DNA from: Bradyrhizobium sp. CCBAU 53351
Lineage (GTDB): Bacteria > Pseudomonadota > Alphaproteobacteria > Rhizobiales > Xanthobacteraceae
Assembly: GCF_015291745.1 (NCBI RefSeq)
Contig: NZ_CP030059.1
Coordinates: 2,011,501-2,075,500, forward strand
Direction of reading: 5' to 3'
Length of the DNA stretch: 64,000 bases
Shown: positions 16,789 to 26,253 of the stretch, one piece after another
Layout: the number at the start of each line of letters is the position of its first letter
How positions within the stretch are numbered: the stretch's first letter is position 1
Notes under the pieces: model-generated
The model's input: the letters and a program-made list of their open reading frames with translations, nothing else
The model's database searches: none
What the model was told of the DNA's origin: nothing
Position numbers and translations under genes: made by a program

Positions 16789-17835
16789 ATGAGCATTACC
16801 AGACGCCAGGCGTTGATCGCCGGCTCCGCATGGGCCGGCGCATCTCTGCTGCCGGGACAATCGCGCGCCGAGGCCAAGCAGGTCTCGCTCGCCTTCGGAC
16901 CGGTCTCGCCGGTGTATGCCATCGGCATGATCGCGGAGCTGAAGGGGTACTTCAAAGACGAAGGACTCGATTCCAAGCTCATTACCGGCAACGCCGGCAC
17001 ATTCGGGCGTCAGACGCTGGCGGCAGGGCAGGCGTCGTTCGCCCATGGCGATGCCAGCCACCCGCTCCAGCTCGGTGCGCGCGGCAAGCCGTGCAAGATC
17101 CTTCTCGCGACCGAGATGGTGTGCTCCTACGCCAGCATCATGGTCCGGCAGGACCTCTACGAGAGCGGCATCACTACGGTCGAGAAGCTCGCCGACTTCA
17201 AGCGCCCCGATGGCGCCAAGCCGATCGTTGCCGCCACCGCGATCGGGTCCGGCACCTGGGTATTCGGCACTTATGTGTTCGAAGCGCGCGGGCTTGGCAG
17301 CAAGGTGAACTGGGTCGCGGGCGGCGGGCCCAACACGATGTTCCCTTCGCTCCAGACCAAGCAGTTCGACGCCATCATGGCGCCGCCGAGCTGGATCGTC
17401 GAGGTCGAGAAGAAGGGCTTTGGCAAGACGATCTACGACACCTCCAAACCCGGCGTGTTCGAGAGGGATTTCGGCGGGACGCTACCGGTGCTCGTGATCT
17501 ACACGCTGCAGGACACGGTCGAGCAGGACAAGGCGATGGTGCAGGCCTATGTCAACGCGATCTATCGCGCGATGGCCTTCGTGAAGGCGACGCCGCTCGC
17601 GGAGGTGCAGGCGCTCGTTGCGCCGAAATATTTCTCAGGGATAGATCCCGATGCGATCAGCGCCGAGCTCGGCTTCGACAAGTCGACCTGGGCCTATGAC
17701 GGTGTCATCGACAAGGCTGCGTTCGAACGCGGCGCCAAGCCCTGGTACCGCAAGGGCACGGATATCCCCGAGACCAGGTACGAGGATGTCGTCGACATGA
17801 GCTTCCTCCAGACAGCCAGGGCGAAATACAAATGA
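16789..17835 (+). CDS. ABC transporter substrate-binding protein (NMT1/SsuA-like)
   Basis: The 348-residue protein starts MSITRRQALIAGSAWAGASLLPGQ, a twin-arginine-like signal peptide ending near SRAEA. The mature sequence follows the NMT1/THI5/SsuA pattern: VYAIGMIAELKGYFKDEGLD near the N-terminus and a ligand-binding stretch QASFAHGDASHPLQLG. GGAGGAGGAG precedes the ATG. It is followed directly by the ATPase and permease genes of the same importer. The ligand is unknown, but the upstream lyase and CoA-transferase suggest an organic acid. Confidence 0.9.
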   Translation: MSITRRQALIAGSAWAGASLLPGQSRAEAKQVSLAFGPVSPVYAIGMIAELKGYFKDEGLDSKLITGNAGTFGRQTLAAGQASFAHGDASHPLQLGARGKPCKILLATEMVCSYASIMVRQDLYESGITTVEKLADFKRPDGAKPIVAATAIGSGTWVFGTYVFEARGLGSKVNWVAGGGPNTMFPSLQTKQFDAIMAPPSWIVEVEKKGFGKTIYDTSKPGVFERDFGGTLPVLVIYTLQDTVEQDKAMVQAYVNAIYRAMAFVKATPLAEVQALVAPKYFSGIDPDAISAELGFDKSTWAYDGVIDKAAFERGAKPWYRKGTDIPETRYEDVVDMSFLQTARAKYK

Positions 17836-18680
17836 TCGCCGCGTCAGGCCAGGGTCTTGCGCTCGCGCGCAACGAGGATCATGCAGCGGCGGCGCGCATC
17901 CGCATAGCGGTGCAGGGGCTCACCAAGCGCTTCAACGCGTCGGGGCGAGAGTTCGTAGCGGTGGACGACGTCTCCTTCGAGGTCAAGCAGGGTGAGTTCG
18001 TCGCGCTGCTCGGGCCGTCCGGCTGCGGCAAGAGCACCATTCTCAACATGGTCGCGGGGCTGCTGCCGCGCTCCGGCGGACGTATCCTGATCGACGAGGA
18101 CTCGGTCGAGACCGGCAAAGTCAGCTCCGGGGTCGGGTACGTCTTCCAGCGCGATACGCTGTTTCCCTGGCGTACCGTCGAGCAGAATATCGGCTATGGG
18201 CTGGAGATCGCCGGATTGCCGAAGGTCGAGCGTGCGGGGCGCGTCGCTTCGGCCGTCGAGAAGGCCGGGCTGACGGGCTTTGCGCAGAGCTTTCCCCGCA
18301 TGCTGTCCGGCGGCATGCGCCAGCGCGTCGCCTTGATGCGCACGCTGATCCTCGAGCCCGAGATCCTGCTGATGGACGAGCCGTTCGGCGCGCTCGACAC
18401 CCACACCAAGCTGGAGATGCACAAGACGCTACTGGAGATCTGGGAACGCGAACGGCAGACCGTGTTGTTCGTGACTCACGATCTCGGCGAGGCCTTGACC
18501 TTGGCGAGCCGCATCATCCTGCTCTCGGCGCGGCCCGGACGCCTCAAGGAAGATTTCGACGTCGCCATTCCGCGTCCGCGCGATCCCGTTGCCATACGCG
18601 AGACCGCCGAATTCGGCCGCCTCTATTCCCACATCTGGCATTCGCTCGGCGAAGAGTTCCGCCGTACCAGGGCCGACTGA
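17832..18680 (+). CDS. ABC transporter ATP-binding protein
   Basis: The 282-residue ATPase has Walker A GPSGCGKST, the Q-loop in VFQRDTLFPW, the signature LSGGMRQRVALMR, Walker B ILLMDEPFGALD and the H-loop FVTHDLGEAL. This set matches the SsuB/TauB/NrtD-type importers. Its ATG overlaps the stop of the binding-protein gene by four bases, which points to translational coupling, and the permease starts 2 bases after its stop. Confidence 0.95.
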   Translation: MIAASGQGLALARNEDHAAAARIRIAVQGLTKRFNASGREFVAVDDVSFEVKQGEFVALLGPSGCGKSTILNMVAGLLPRSGGRILIDEDSVETGKVSSGVGYVFQRDTLFPWRTVEQNIGYGLEIAGLPKVERAGRVASAVEKAGLTGFAQSFPRMLSGGMRQRVALMRTLILEPEILLMDEPFGALDTHTKLEMHKTLLEIWERERQTVLFVTHDLGEALTLASRIILLSARPGRLKEDFDVAIPRPRDPVAIRETAEFGRLYSHIWHSLGEEFRRTRAD

Positions 18681-18682
18681 CC

Positions 18683-19534
18683 ATGTCCAACAGCCGCATC
18701 GTCATCCTGTTCTGGCAACTGGCCATTCTCGCAGCAATTCTCGTCGTCTGGCAGTGGGGCTTCGAATGGAGCAAGGCGCTGCTGCCGAAAGCCTTTGTGC
18801 CAAAAATCCTCGATCCTTATTTCGTCGCCAAGCCGTCGCTGATCTGGCAAAGTTTTTTGCGGCTCGGCTGCTTTGCTGACGCCGGCGGTTTTGCCGCCTG
18901 CGTCAAGAGCAATGACAACAATCTGTGGCTTGCCACGCTCGTCACCTTGAAGAACACCTGGTGGGGCTTCCTGTTCGGCTCGGCGAGCGGCATCGCGGCT
19001 GGCCTCGTTCTCGGCCGTTCGGAGTTCCTGGCGCGCGTGTTCGGGCCCTACATCGTGGCGCTCAACTCGATCCCGCGCATCGCGCTGGTGCCGCTCGTGA
19101 TCCTGATCTTCGGCCTCGGCGACCTCTCCAAGATCGCGACCGCCTGGCTCGTCGTGTTCTTCGTGGTGTTCTTCAACACCTTCGAGGGAACGCGTGCGGT
19201 CGACCGCGATCAGATCGCCGCCGCCCGCCTGCTCGGCGCCAGCGAATTCACGGTGCTGCGGACCGTCGTGATCCCGTCGGCGCTCGCCTGGGTGTTCGCT
19301 TCTCTGCTGCCGGCGGTGTCCTTTGCGCTGATCGGCGTCATCGTCGGCGAGTTCATCGGCGCCGAGCGCGGCCTCGGCAAGCTCATCATCGAAGCCGAGG
19401 CGCGGGCCAATGCCAGTGAGATGATGGTCGCCATCTTCGTGATGATGTTCGTCGGCATCCTGCTCGCGGTCGCGGTGCGCTCGTTGCAGTCCTACCTCTT
19501 GCGATGGCAGCCGCAATTCGAGCCGTCGGCGTAG
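18683..19534 (+). CDS. ABC transporter permease (SsuC/TauC-like)
   Basis: The 283-residue membrane protein has about six hydrophobic segments, starting with IVILFWQLAILAAILVVWQW. The cytoplasmic EAA loop that contacts the ATPase is seen in DQIAAARLLGASEFTVLRTVVIPSALAWV. It completes the three-part importer. The stop is 3 bases from the end of the convergent RNA methyltransferase gene, leaving no room for a terminator between them. Confidence 0.93.
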   Translation: MSNSRIVILFWQLAILAAILVVWQWGFEWSKALLPKAFVPKILDPYFVAKPSLIWQSFLRLGCFADAGGFAACVKSNDNNLWLATLVTLKNTWWGFLFGSASGIAAGLVLGRSEFLARVFGPYIVALNSIPRIALVPLVILIFGLGDLSKIATAWLVVFFVVFFNTFEGTRAVDRDQIAAARLLGASEFTVLRTVVIPSALAWVFASLLPAVSFALIGVIVGEFIGAERGLGKLIIEAEARANASEMMVAIFVMMFVGILLAVAVRSLQSYLLRWQPQFEPSA

Positions 19535-19537
19535 CCA

Positions 19538-20812
19538 TCAACGGCTGAATCGCGCCACCAGCTCCACATGCGGCGTGTGCCGGAACTGGTCGACCGGCAC
19601 CACCGCCTCCAGCCGATAGCCGCCGTCGATCAGCAGACGCGCGTCGCGGGCAAAGGTCGCGACGTTGCAGGACACCGCGATCACGACCGGTACTTTGCTC
19701 GCAGCGAGCTTTAGCGCCTGCGCCTGCGCGCCCTGGCGCGGCGGATCGAACACCACGGCGTCGAAGTCGCGCAGCTCCGGCGGCACCAGAGGGCGGCGGA
19801 ACAGGTCGCGCGGTTCGGCCTTGATCGGCTTCAGGCCGGGTGTGCGCGCGGCCTTCGCCAGCGCCGCGACCGCCCCGGCGTCGTTGTCATAGGCGGTGAC
19901 TCGCGCCTTCTCGGCGAGCCGTAGCGCGAACGGGCCGACACCGCAAAAGAGGTCGAGAACCTCCTTGGCCTTGCCGATGCGCTCGATGACGAGCGCGGCC
20001 AGCGTCTCTTCGCCTGCGACGGTTGCCTGCAGGAACGAGCCCGGCGGCAGCGTCACCTCGGCGCGGCCCATCTTCACCGTCGGCGGCAGGCGTTGCAGCA
20101 CCAGCTCGCCATGCCGCGTCAGCCGCGCCAGGCGGTGCTGCTCGGCGACGCGCGACAGCGCGGTGACGAGCGGCGTCGGCAGCGGCCCGGAGCCGCGCAC
20201 GTCGACATCGAGGCCGTTAAGAGTGGCGGTCACCTGGATGTCGAGCGGCTTGGTCACCGGCATCCTGGACGTCAGCGGCTCGGCGAGCGCCCAGGCGGCA
20301 TCGAGCGCGCCTTCGAGCGCAGGATCGAGGATCGGGCAGCGGTGGATCGGGATGACGTCGTGCGAGCTCGTCGCGGAGAAGCCGACCTTGAGGATGTCGT
20401 GCGTGCCGAAGCGGCCATGCAGCGTGACACGGCGGCGGCCGGCGCCATGGGCACCCACCAGCGGCGCCACCTGGCAATCGATGGCGGCCTGCGCCAGCGT
20501 CTCGACCACGATGCCGCGCTTCCAGGAATGATAGGGCGCTGCCGCCCAGTGCTGGATCGCGCAGCCGCCGCAGACGCCGAAATGCGGGCAGAACGGCTCG
20601 ATGCGCTCGGGGCTTGCGATATCGACCGCGAGCAGCTTGCGGCGATCGGGATGGTGGCCGACGACGTGATCGACCTCGACGGTCTCGCCTTGCAGCGTAT
20701 AGGGCACATAGACCGCATCGCCCGTCGTGAGGCAGACGCCGTCGCCGCGATGGCCGACGTGATCGATGGTCAGGCGCTCAACCACGGCGCGCGCCCAGGA
20801 AGAATTCGACAT
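19538..20812 (-). CDS. 23S rRNA (uracil-5-)-methyltransferase, RlmD/TrmA family
   Basis: The 424-residue protein has an N-terminal TRAM RNA-binding domain (about residues 10-65). Four cysteines for an iron-sulfur cluster are visible in [10 protein letters not shown] and HRCPIL. The C-terminal SAM-dependent methyltransferase domain has [15 protein letters not shown], the PP motif [11 protein letters not shown] and the catalytic cysteine in [13 protein letters not shown]. These features fit m5U methylation of rRNA, as in RlmD or RlmC. It overlaps the end of tlyA by 35 bases, so the two are coupled. Confidence 0.9.
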   Translation of the reverse strand: MSNSSWARAVVERLTIDHVGHRGDGVCLTTGDAVYVPYTLQGETVEVDHVVGHHPDRRKLLAVDIASPERIEPFCPHFGVCGGCAIQHWAAAPYHSWKRGIVVETLAQAAIDCQVAPLVGAHGAGRRRVTLHGRFGTHDILKVGFSATSSHDVIPIHRCPILDPALEGALDAAWALAEPLTSRMPVTKPLDIQVTATLNGLDVDVRGSGPLPTPLVTALSRVAEQHRLARLTRHGELVLQRLPPTVKMGRAEVTLPPGSFLQATVAGEETLAALVIERIGKAKEVLDLFCGVGPFALRLAEKARVTAYDNDAGAVAALAKAARTPGLKPIKAEPRDLFRRPLVPPELRDFDAVVFDPPRQGAQAQALKLAASKVPVVIAVSCNVATFARDARLLIDGGYRLEAVVPVDQFRHTPHVELVARFSR

Positions 20813-21512
20813 TGCCGTCGCCGCCCGCGATCGGGGAGGGAAACACCTCGATATCGGTGCAGCCGAGCGACGCGGCGAAGGCGGCGATATCGTCGCAGAT
20901 TTCCCGGTGCACGGCGGCGTCGCGGACGATGCCCTTCTTGTTGTGCTTCCTGTCCGCCTCGAACTGCGGCTTGATCAGCGCCAGCAGGCTCATCGGAGCG
21001 GCGGCGAGGGAGAGCGCCACCGGCAGCACCGTCTTGAGCGAGATGAAGCTGACGTCGATGACGACGACATCGGGCCGCGCCGGCAGCCTCTTGCCGTCAT
21101 AGAGGCGGATGTCGGTCTCCTCCATCGACACGATCTTGGAATGACCGCGCAGCGAGGGATGCAGTTGGCTGGTGCCGACGTCGATGGCGAACACCAGGCT
21201 CGCGCCGTTCGCCAGCAGCACCTCCGTGAAGCCGCCGGTGGACGCTCCGACATCGAGGCAGACATGGTCCTCGATCTCGATCGGATAGCGCTCCAGCGCG
21301 CCGGCGAGCTTGACGCCGCCGCGGGAAACGTAGGGGTGCGCGGGCTCGGCCTGGATGACGGCGTCCTCGGCAATCGTCTCCGACGGTTTTGAAACCGGCT
21401 TGGCGTCGGCCGTGACGCGACCGGCCTCGATTGCCGCGCGCGCCCGCGCCCGGCTTTCGAACAGGCCGCGCTCGACCAAAAGAACATCCGCGCGCTTGCG
21501 GGCAGGGGACAA
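20778..21512 (-). CDS. tlyA: TlyA family rRNA (cytidine-2'-O)-methyltransferase
   Basis: TlyA methylates ribose 2'-OH groups of cytidines in rRNA; in mycobacteria loss of it gives capreomycin resistance. The 244-residue protein has an N-terminal S4 RNA-binding domain ([27 protein letters not shown], residues 7-33) and an FtsJ-like SAM domain with [28 protein letters not shown] and LIKPQFE. The old name haemolysin A comes from this family. The last 35 bases overlap the start of the following methyltransferase gene. Confidence 0.92.
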   Translation of the reverse strand: MSPARKRADVLLVERGLFESRARARAAIEAGRVTADAKPVSKPSETIAEDAVIQAEPAHPYVSRGGVKLAGALERYPIEIEDHVCLDVGASTGGFTEVLLANGASLVFAIDVGTSQLHPSLRGHSKIVSMEETDIRLYDGKRLPARPDVVVIDVSFISLKTVLPVALSLAAAPMSLLALIKPQFEADRKHNKKGIVRDAAVHREICDDIAAFAASLGCTDIEVFPSPIAGGDGNVEFFLGARRG

Positions 21513-21537
21513 TCGACTCTCCAGATAGGGCTGGCGC

Positions 21538-22092
21538 TTATGTAGCGATCAATCGCGCGGCCGCCATCCGGACGCAAGCCTCGAACGCGGCCAGATCGTG
21601 CCAGACGTCGGTGGGCATGGTGGCCGGCGTCACCAGCGGGCAGCCGTGCAGCTCCAGCGCGTGGATCATCATGAGGTTGTCGACGAGGCCGAAATCCTCG
21701 ACGGTCAGGCCCTGCGCGTCGACCAGCCGCCCGTCCTCGGACGTGACGTCCATGAAGCGGCCGAGGCGGTCGGCATAGGTGGCGCCGTCGTTGGAATAGG
21801 CGAGGCAGAACTTGCTGCGCCCGGCCATATAGCCGAGTTCGTAGACGGTGCCGGGATCGGCACCGGCGCCACGGAACGGGGTGAGGTTGGCGATGATGGC
21901 ATCGGCCTCGTCCATCATCGCCTCGTTGCCGCAGAAGATCTGCCGCGAAGCGTCGGACGCGGAAAGGTCGATGGCGTTGTCGAGGGGATAGAGGCCGGTC
22001 AGGCCATGCGCCGCGCAGATCTCGACCTTGCGCCGGCCGATTTCCATGGCATCCGGCAGGAACACGTCGGGACCTGCCAGATAGATTTTCAT
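21538..22092 (-). CDS. Nucleoside 2-deoxyribosyltransferase family protein
   Basis: From the ATG at 22092 the protein has 184 residues, starting MKIYLAGPDVFLPDA, the first-strand motif of the family. DEADAIIANLTPFRGAGADPGTVYELGYMAGRSK holds the conserved Asp and Glu of the active site. The family moves deoxyribose between bases or hydrolyses nucleoside 5'-phosphates, and the exact substrate here is open. It lies 25 bases downstream... on the minus strand of the tlyA start side, so it is read before tlyA. Confidence 0.87.
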   Translation of the reverse strand: MKIYLAGPDVFLPDAMEIGRRKVEICAAHGLTGLYPLDNAIDLSASDASRQIFCGNEAMMDEADAIIANLTPFRGAGADPGTVYELGYMAGRSKFCLAYSNDGATYADRLGRFMDVTSEDGRLVDAQGLTVEDFGLVDNLMMIHALELHGCPLVTPATMPTDVWHDLAAFEACVRMAAARLIAT

Positions 22093-22295
22093 GGCGTTAG
22101 TACCGGAAAATTTGGGTCGAGGTGCAAGCCATAGCGTGCGGATTGCTGCCTGCCCCGCGTGCGGGGGAGGCAAAGGCGGCCTTTGGCTGCCGTTCTTAGG
22201 GAACGCCGATGCGAAGCATCGGCTACGGGAGAGGGTTGTGTCCTCAATCGAGAACCCCCGAGAGGAGAACGCCCTCACCCGAGGCTTCGCGTCGC

Positions 22296-22317
22296 CCTCT
22301 CCCGCAAGCGGGAGAGG
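22296..22317. repeat. Perfect hairpin CCTCTCCCGC/GCGGGAGAGG after dxs
   Basis: Ten-base arms are separated by two bases. It begins 11 bases past the dxs stop codon, in the dxs direction, with no strong T run. It may slow or end transcription, or be a dispersed palindromic repeat. The rest of the 22093-22327 gap holds a second short GC-rich inverted repeat (near 22150-22170) and nothing gene-like. Confidence 0.6.
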
Positions 22318-22327
22318 TAAACCAGCC

Positions 22328-24256
22328 TCAAGCCAGCTTGACCGTCTCGGCCTTGACGTCCTTGCCGAGCGCCTCGAACACCTTGGCGACGATGCCCTTG
22401 GCGTCGAGACCGGCGCGGCCGTACATCGCGGCGGGGGTGTCGTGGTCCTGGAACACGTCGGGCAGCACCATCGAGCGGAACTTGACCATGCCGGTGTCGA
22501 GCACGCCCTGGTCGGTCAGGAACTGCGCGACATGCGAGCCGAAGCCGCCGACCGAGCCTTCTTCGATCGTGATCAGCACGTCGTGGTCGCGCGCGAGCTT
22601 GAGCACCAGTTCGGTATCGAGCGGCTTCATGAAGCGCGCATCCGCGATCGAGGTGGAGAGGCCATGCGCGGCGAGCTCGTCGGCGGCCTTCTCGCATTCG
22701 GCGAGGCGCGTGCCGAAGGAGAGCAGGGCGATCTTGCTGCCCTGGCGGATCATGCGGCCCTTGCCGATCTCGAGCGGAATGCCGACCTCGGGCATCTCGA
22801 TGCCGCGGCCTTCGCCGCGCGGATAGCGCAGCGAACTCGGACGGTCGTTGATCGCGACCTGGGTCGCCACCATGTGCACGAGTTCGGCCTCATCGGCCGC
22901 CGCCATGATCACCATGTTCGGCAGACAGCCGAGATAGGTGTTGTCGAACGAGCCGGCATGCGTCGCACCGTCGGCGCCGACGAGGCCGGCGCGGTCGATG
23001 GCGAAGCGGACGGGCAGGTTCTGGATCGCGACGTCATGCACGATTTGGTCGTAGCCGCGCTGCAGGAAGGTCGAGTAGATCGCGCAGAACGGCTTGTAGC
23101 CTTCGGTCGCGAGTCCCGCGGCGAACGTCACCGCGTGCTGCTCGGCGATGCCGACATCGAACGTGCGGTCGGGGAAGGCCTTGTTGAAGATGTCGACGCC
23201 GGTGCCCGACGGCATCGCCGCGGTGATGGCGACGATCTTGTCGTCCTTCTGGGCTTCCTTGACGAGGCTCTGGCCGAACACGTTCTGGTAGGCCGGCGCA
23301 TTCGGCTTGGCCTTGGCCTGCGTGCCGGTCGCGACGTCGAACTTGACGACGGCGTGGTACTTGTCGGCGGACGCTTCCGCGGGGCCGTAGCCCTTGCCCT
23401 TCTGCGTCACAACGTGGACCAGGATCGGACCGGTCTCCATGTCGCGCACGTTCTTCAGCACGGGCAGCAGATGGTCGAGATTGTGACCGTCGATCGGGCC
23501 GACATAGTAGAAGCCGAGCTCCTCGAACAGCGTGCCGCCGTCCATCATGAAGCCGCGGGAATATTCCTCGACGCGGTTGGCGCGGCTGGCGATGATCTTG
23601 GGCAGGCGCTTGTTGATCTGCTTGGCCGCATCGCGCAGCGTGCGATAGGTCTTGCCGGAGTAGAGCCGCGACAGATAGGCGCTCATGGCGCCGACCGGCG
23701 GCGCGATCGACATGTCGTTGTCGTTGAGGATGACGATCAGGCGCGAGTTCATGGCGCCCGCATTGTTCATGGCCTCATAGGCCATGCCCGCCGACATCGC
23801 GCCGTCACCGATCACGGCGATGACGTTGTTCTTGCCGCCGGAGAGATCGCGCGCCACCGCCATGCCGAGGCCGGCGGAGATCGAGGTCGAGGAATGCGCC
23901 GCGCCGAACGGATCGTAATCGCTCTCGCTGCGCTTGGTGAAGCCGGACAGGCCGCCGCCGGTGCGCAGCGTGCGGATGCGGTCGCGGCGTCCGGTGAGAA
24001 TCTTGTGCGGATAGGCCTGGTGGCCGACGTCCCAGATCAGCCGGTCGCGCGGCGTGTCGAAGACGTAATGGATCGCGGTGGTGAGCTCGACCACGCCGAG
24101 GCCCGCGCCGAAGTGACCGCCGGTCACCGAGACGGCATCGATGGTCTCCTGCCGCAGCTCGTCGGCGACCTGGCGAACCTGCTCGATCTTGAGCTTGCGC
24201 AGGTCTTCCGGCGTCCGGATGGTGTCGAGAAGCGGCGTTTTACTGTATGCGTTCAC
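22328..24256 (-). CDS. dxs: 1-deoxy-D-xylulose-5-phosphate synthase
   Basis: DXS joins pyruvate and glyceraldehyde-3-phosphate with thiamine diphosphate, the first step of the MEP isoprenoid pathway. The protein has about 642 residues. Signatures are [17 protein letters not shown], the thiamine/Mg motif [33 protein letters not shown] with the catalytic Glu, and [16 protein letters not shown] prefer the GTG at 24256, which has GGAAA before it; a TTG four codons upstream is the alternative. In this genus xseB usually precedes dxs, as it does here, although the gap is long. Confidence 0.96.
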   Translation of the reverse strand: MNAYSKTPLLDTIRTPEDLRKLKIEQVRQVADELRQETIDAVSVTGGHFGAGLGVVELTTAIHYVFDTPRDRLIWDVGHQAYPHKILTGRRDRIRTLRTGGGLSGFTKRSESDYDPFGAAHSSTSISAGLGMAVARDLSGGKNNVIAVIGDGAMSAGMAYEAMNNAGAMNSRLIVILNDNDMSIAPPVGAMSAYLSRLYSGKTYRTLRDAAKQINKRLPKIIASRANRVEEYSRGFMMDGGTLFEELGFYYVGPIDGHNLDHLLPVLKNVRDMETGPILVHVVTQKGKGYGPAEASADKYHAVVKFDVATGTQAKAKPNAPAYQNVFGQSLVKEAQKDDKIVAITAAMPSGTGVDIFNKAFPDRTFDVGIAEQHAVTFAAGLATEGYKPFCAIYSTFLQRGYDQIVHDVAIQNLPVRFAIDRAGLVGADGATHAGSFDNTYLGCLPNMVIMAAADEAELVHMVATQVAINDRPSSLRYPRGEGRGIEMPEVGIPLEIGKGRMIRQGSKIALLSFGTRLAECEKAADELAAHGLSTSIADARFMKPLDTELVLKLARDHDVLITIEEGSVGGFGSHVAQFLTDQGVLDTGMVKFRSMVLPDVFQDHDTPAAMYGRAGLDAKGIVAKVFEALGKDVKAETVKLA

Positions 24257-24862
24257 GGCGATTTCCAATTTGTCAGCGCCGGAAGGTCATTCCGGTGCGC
24301 GATGGGTTTGCACAATATCGGCGCAGCGCGAGTCCTCAAACCGTCGGAGCCACCTGCATGGGGCAAGGCCCCGTCTTCAAGCTTAGGTAAGCTTAAGTGC
24401 GCTCCGGTTCAGTCTCTGTGATCCCTGTCACTTAGATCGGCTTCGTCCGTCCCAGCCAATTTCATTAGCAGATTGAAGCGCTTGTCGTCGGTAATCGGTG
24501 CCTACGCAAGGCTTGCAAAAAGCCACACTCCGCGCAGCTTTACACCAAAGCTTGGGCCAAAGCCAACCCGCCGGACCGATTAGGGGTATGCAGATGCAAC
24601 CGGCGGGCCAGAGTGGTTAACCGTGGGCGGGGGCCATGGGTTCCGGCCCAGGCCCGCCCCTATGCAGGCTATTTTACCTGAATGACGTCTTTTTTGCCCT
24701 CAGCAGGCCGATTCCGGACCGGACGGGCAATCGATCCGTCTGCACGGAACCGCGAAGCTTCGGAACGACGCCGTGCGATCATGAAAACAATGCGGCGGCC
24801 ACGCTTGCCGTGAAGCTGCTTCGCCCAGTTGTCAGGCGACCGCAGGAAATTCTCGGCTCCGC
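24257..24862. other. Long non-coding interval between xseB and dxs
   Basis: About 600 bases hold no convincing gene. The clearest structure is a GC-rich interrupted inverted repeat at 24625-24659, with outer arms GGGCGGG and CCCGCCC and inner GGCC pairs. TTTTTT occurs at 24690-24695. AT-richer patches near 24460-24560 could hold the dxs promoter. A small RNA or a long dxs leader is possible but not shown. Confidence 0.5.
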
Positions 24863-25114
24863 TTACTGGACGTCGAGCGGTGCCGTGCCGGTGGCCTGGC
24901 CGCTGGCATCGGTGGTGATCTTGTCGACGCGCGCTTCGGCCTGGCGCAGCAACTCCTCGCAGCGACGCTTGAGCGCCTCGCCGCGCTCGTAGATCGTCAC
25001 GGATTCCTCGAGCGGCACCTTGCCGTCCTCGAGCCGCTTCACGATCGTTTCGAGTTCCTCGATCGCGCGCTCGAAGGTGAGCTTGGAGACGTCGACTTGG
25101 GTATTTTCGGCCAT
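24863..25114 (-). CDS. xseB: Exodeoxyribonuclease VII small subunit
   Basis: XseB binds several copies per XseA large subunit in the nuclease that degrades single-stranded DNA. The 83-residue protein has the family core LTFERAIEELETIVKRLEDGKVPLEESVTIYERGEALKRRCEELL, a coiled-coil-like pair of helices. Its length is usual for the family. The gene lies between the histone-deacetylase-like gene upstream and dxs downstream on the same strand. The large-subunit gene xseA is not in this window. Confidence 0.95.
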   Translation of the reverse strand: MAENTQVDVSKLTFERAIEELETIVKRLEDGKVPLEESVTIYERGEALKRRCEELLRQAEARVDKITTDASGQATGTAPLDVQ

Positions 25115-25188
25115 ATCCGTTTCCGATTGCCCGATTCGCTTTCGCTGGAGTGAAGGCGGGTTTTGCGGGCTTAATGTGGCGGGCGTCT

Positions 25189-26118
25189 CTACGCGCCCAT
25201 CAGGGCGCCGACATGCGCCGTAACAGATTCTTTCAGTCCTTGCAGGTCATAGCCGCCCTCGAGCACCGAGACAACACGCCCTCCGGCGGTCTTGTCGGCG
25301 AGATCCATCAGCTTGCGCGTCACCCAGGCATAATCCTCCGCGCGCAAATTCAGCGAGGCCAGGGGATCGCGGTAATGCGCGTCGAAGCCGGCGGAGATGA
25401 CGAGCAGCTCGGGGCTGAATTTTTCGAGCTGCGGCAGGATCAGATTCTCGAACGCGGAGCGGAATTCCGGTCCGCCGTCCTCGGAGGCGAGCGGTGCGTT
25501 GACGATGGTGTCGTGGTCGCCGCGCTCGCCCTTGGCGCCGGTGCCCGGAAACAGCGGCATCTGATGCGTCGAGCAGTACATCACGGTGGGGTCCGACCAG
25601 AAGATGTCCTGGGTGCCGTTGCCGTGATGCACGTCGAAATCGACGATGGCGGCGCGCTTGATGCCGTATTTGCGCTGCGCATGGCGCGCGGCGATCGCGA
25701 CGTTGTCGAAGAAGCAGAAGCCCATCGGCTTGCCGATCTCGGCGTGATGCCCGGGCGGACGCACCGCGACGAAGGCGTTGCGGTGTTCGCCCTTCATCAC
25801 CGCTTCAGTCGCCGCGACCGCGCCGCCGACGCCGCGCATCACCGCCTCCCACGTGCCCGGCGACATCGACGTGTCGCCGTCGATATAGACCTGCCCGCTG
25901 CTCGGCGCGATGTGGCGCAGCTCGGTGACGTAGTGCTCGTTGTGGCAGAGCGTGACGAGATCGAGATCGCCCTCCGGCGCCTGGTCGCGCGCCAGGAACT
26001 GGAAGCGCTCATGCGACAGCGCTTCCTCCACGGCGCGCAGGCGATCGGGCCTTTCAGGGTGTCCCGGCGGCGTGACATGGTCGAGGCAGGCCTTGTGGGA
26101 AAGGAGGAGCGTGCTCAT
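25189..26118 (-). CDS. Histone deacetylase family amidohydrolase
   Basis: The family removes acetyl groups from amines with a Zn2+ site; bacterial members act on small amides such as acetylpolyamines or on acetyl-lysine. From the ATG at 26118 the protein has 309 residues. It has the catalytic His pair in RPPGHHAE, zinc ligands in [12 protein letters not shown] and [12 protein letters not shown], and the late EGGYDLQGL with the catalytic Tyr. An in-frame extension upstream lacks family sequence. The substrate is unknown. Confidence 0.92.
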   Translation of the reverse strand: MSTLLLSHKACLDHVTPPGHPERPDRLRAVEEALSHERFQFLARDQAPEGDLDLVTLCHNEHYVTELRHIAPSSGQVYIDGDTSMSPGTWEAVMRGVGGAVAATEAVMKGEHRNAFVAVRPPGHHAEIGKPMGFCFFDNVAIAARHAQRKYGIKRAAIVDFDVHHGNGTQDIFWSDPTVMYCSTHQMPLFPGTGAKGERGDHDTIVNAPLASEDGGPEFRSAFENLILPQLEKFSPELLVISAGFDAHYRDPLASLNLRAEDYAWVTRKLMDLADKTAGGRVVSVLEGGYDLQGLKESVTAHVGALMGA

Positions 26119-26253
26119 CAGGTCGGCCTCACAAGAAACGGGCTTTCGTCGTCGCTTGGCGCATCCGGCGCCAAAACGCAATGCCTGACACAATCTATGC
26201 GCTTGGGCGGCAATGGCAAAGGGGCGTCCCGGGCTGCTGCCGTTTGATCCGGA

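Noticed and set aside
22091-24421. Long open frame of 776 codons opposite dxs
   Set aside because: It runs antisense to a clear dxs gene and has no recognisable protein features.
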